Shown one piece after another: positions 6,723-7,035 of a stretch of 7,035 nucleotides of DNA (positions within the stretch are counted from its first letter, which is position 1; each line of letters begins with the position of its first letter). The stretch comes from Bacteroidales bacterium (GTDB taxonomy: Bacteria > Bacteroidota > Bacteroidia > Bacteroidales > Bacteroidaceae). The notes below the pieces were generated by a model. That model did not search any database, was not told the origin of the DNA, and saw nothing but the letters and a program-made list of their open reading frames with translations. The stretch lies in contig SFCP01000094.1 of NCBI GenBank assembly GCA_004558535.1, positions 1-7,035 on the forward strand, in the 5' to 3' direction. Position numbers and translations under genes: made by a program.

Positions 6723-6771
6723 GTGGGGAGATGGCTGATTGGTAAAGCAAAAAGGTATGTCAGCCCTCCAC
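6723..6771. repeat. Imperfect inverted repeat (long hairpin)
   Basis: GTGGGG (6723-6728) pairs with CTCCAC (6766-6771) with one G-U pair, and GGCTGA (6733-6738) pairs perfectly with TCAGCC (6760-6765). The AGAT between the left arms bulges out and the loop is 21 nt. The left half superficially resembles the start of a tRNA, but there is no anticodon arm or T arm. Function unknown. Confidence 0.35.
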
Positions 6772-6811
6772 CTTAGGCGTCACAACGTCATTCCTGCGCA
6801 GCAAGGGTCAT

Positions 6812-6843
6812 CCGACCTCCGACCCGAAATCCACCCAGGTCGG
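6812..6843. repeat. Inverted repeat CCGACCT-N18-AGGTCGG
   Basis: Seven-base arms at 6812-6818 and 6837-6843 are perfect complements around an 18-nt loop. Just before it, at 6787-6802, lies GTCATTCCTGCGCAGC, which resembles the GTCATTCC...GCGCAG cores of dispersed intergenic repeats seen in other bacteria. Together they may be one copy of a REP-like element; one window cannot show this. Confidence 0.3.
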
Positions 6844-6879
6844 CACTGCTCGCGAAATGTTAAAATGCAAATTGGGCGA

Positions 6880-6911
6880 TTTGCTTTTCGCTGAAAAATG
6901 TTGTATATTTG
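6880..6911 (+). promoter_or_regulatory. Near-perfect Bacteroides-type promoter, TTTG-N20-TATATTTG
   Basis: A TTTG -33 box (6880-6883) and an exact -7 box TATATTTG (6904-6911) are separated by 20 nt. This is the most complete promoter in the window. Transcription would start at about 6915-6919. Two palindromes overlap it: GCAAAT-N6-ATTTGC (6867-6884) covers the -33 box, and TTGCATTGCAA (6909-6919) covers the -7 end and the start site. Both could be operators. Confidence 0.75.
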
Positions 6912-6915
6912 CATT

Positions 6916-6965
6916 GCAATACCGAGGACTTCCCGCAAATACAGGGCTTCCTCGGTTTCTTTTTG
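6916..6965 (+). ncRNA. Candidate very short RNA or attenuated leader
   Basis: If the promoter at 6880-6911 fires and the hairpin at 6921-6956 terminates, the product is an RNA of about 50 nt that is almost entirely one hairpin. No start codon or peptide is visible within it. It may be a small RNA or the terminated leader of a plus-strand gene beyond the window end. The hairpin loop contains GCAAAT (6935-6940), which could pair with ATTTGC (6971-6976) just past the T tract. The exact ends are inferred. Confidence 0.35.
6921..6965 (+). terminator. Intrinsic-terminator-like hairpin just after a promoter
   Basis: ACCGAGGA (6921-6928) and TCCTCGGT (6949-6956) form a perfect 8-bp stem. An inner CCC (6932-6934) and GGG (6944-6946) can extend it. 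The T-rich tract TTTCTTTTTG follows (6956-6965). No coding sequence lies upstream for it to terminate, so it acts on the transcript from the adjacent promoter. Confidence 0.6.
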
Positions 6966-7035
6966 CCCCGATTTGCCAAAAAACAGGCCCGGAGAGGGGG
7001 CAACTACCTGCCGGATAATTTTTTCTAAGTGCTTT

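Larger units (their letters stand above)
6583..6879. other. Gene-free region upstream of pyrB with several inverted repeats
   Basis: This is the larger part of the 478-bp gene-free stretch from 6558 to the window end. No frame here resembles a protein. Two minus-strand frames entering from the right edge stay open for about 80 codons but cross the promoter-terminator unit and look random. The region holds several inverted repeats listed separately, plus CTTTGCCG (6622-6629) matching CGGCAAAG (6690-6697), a perfect 8-bp arm pair 60 nt apart with smaller hairpins inside. It could be a decayed element, a dispersed repeat or a non-coding RNA. Confidence 0.5.

Noticed and set aside
6725..6800. A tRNA gene starting GGGGAGATGGCTGATTGG
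   Set aside because: No anticodon stem, no T-arm GTTC motif and no matching 3' acceptor strand at the right distance.
6785..7035. Minus-strand partial genes entering from the right edge
   Set aside because: Two frames remain open for about 80 codons, but they cross a near-perfect plus-strand promoter and terminator and end without any domain-like sequence.
1..7035. CRISPR array, insertion sequence, toxin-antitoxin or defence genes
   Set aside because: I saw no regularly spaced repeats, transposase or nuclease motifs, or paired small genes of that kind. All large genes are housekeeping or lipoprotein genes.

Overview
The window looks like a chromosomal housekeeping region from the Bacteroidota, most likely the order Bacteroidales. 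Three things support this. The best promoter-like elements match the Bacteroides -7 box TAnnTTTG (before rpsA, before pyrB and near the right end). Start codons are preceded by A/T-rich stretches rather than good Shine-Dalgarno sites. A short lipoprotein operon encodes two signal peptides ending in a VAC lipobox. PyrB also resembles Bacteroides PyrB closely from memory. I cannot name the genus. Overall base composition is moderately GC-rich.

Layout, left to right. Positions 1-958 (minus strand) hold two short lipoprotein genes 8 bp apart; the second runs off the left edge. They look like diverged tandem paralogues. Positions 959-1260 are a divergent intergenic region with a good rpsA promoter and a GC-rich, hairpin-rich rpsA leader that ends in an A/U-rich tract. 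Positions 1261-3045 (plus) are rpsA, encoding a six-domain ribosomal protein S1, followed by a strong intrinsic terminator. A converging minus-strand terminator at 3297-3329 closes the other side. Positions 3348-6548 (minus) are a block read as pyrB, pyrI, glyA and a small one-helix membrane protein. Its gaps are 12, 107 and 52 bp, with no internal terminator visible, so it may be one operon ending at that terminator. Positions 6549-7035 contain no convincing gene but several inverted repeats and, at 6880-6965, a near-consensus promoter followed within about 10 nt by an intrinsic-terminator-like hairpin.

Functionally, PyrB and PyrI form aspartate transcarbamoylase, the committed step of pyrimidine synthesis. 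GlyA makes glycine and 5,10-methylene-THF, the one-carbon donor for dTMP and purines. RpsA delivers mRNA to the ribosome. These genes are ordinary. No defence system, mobile element, CRISPR array, tRNA or rRNA is visible. The most interesting parts are non-coding: the promoter-terminator unit at the right end, the structured rpsA leader, and the repeat-like region upstream of pyrB.
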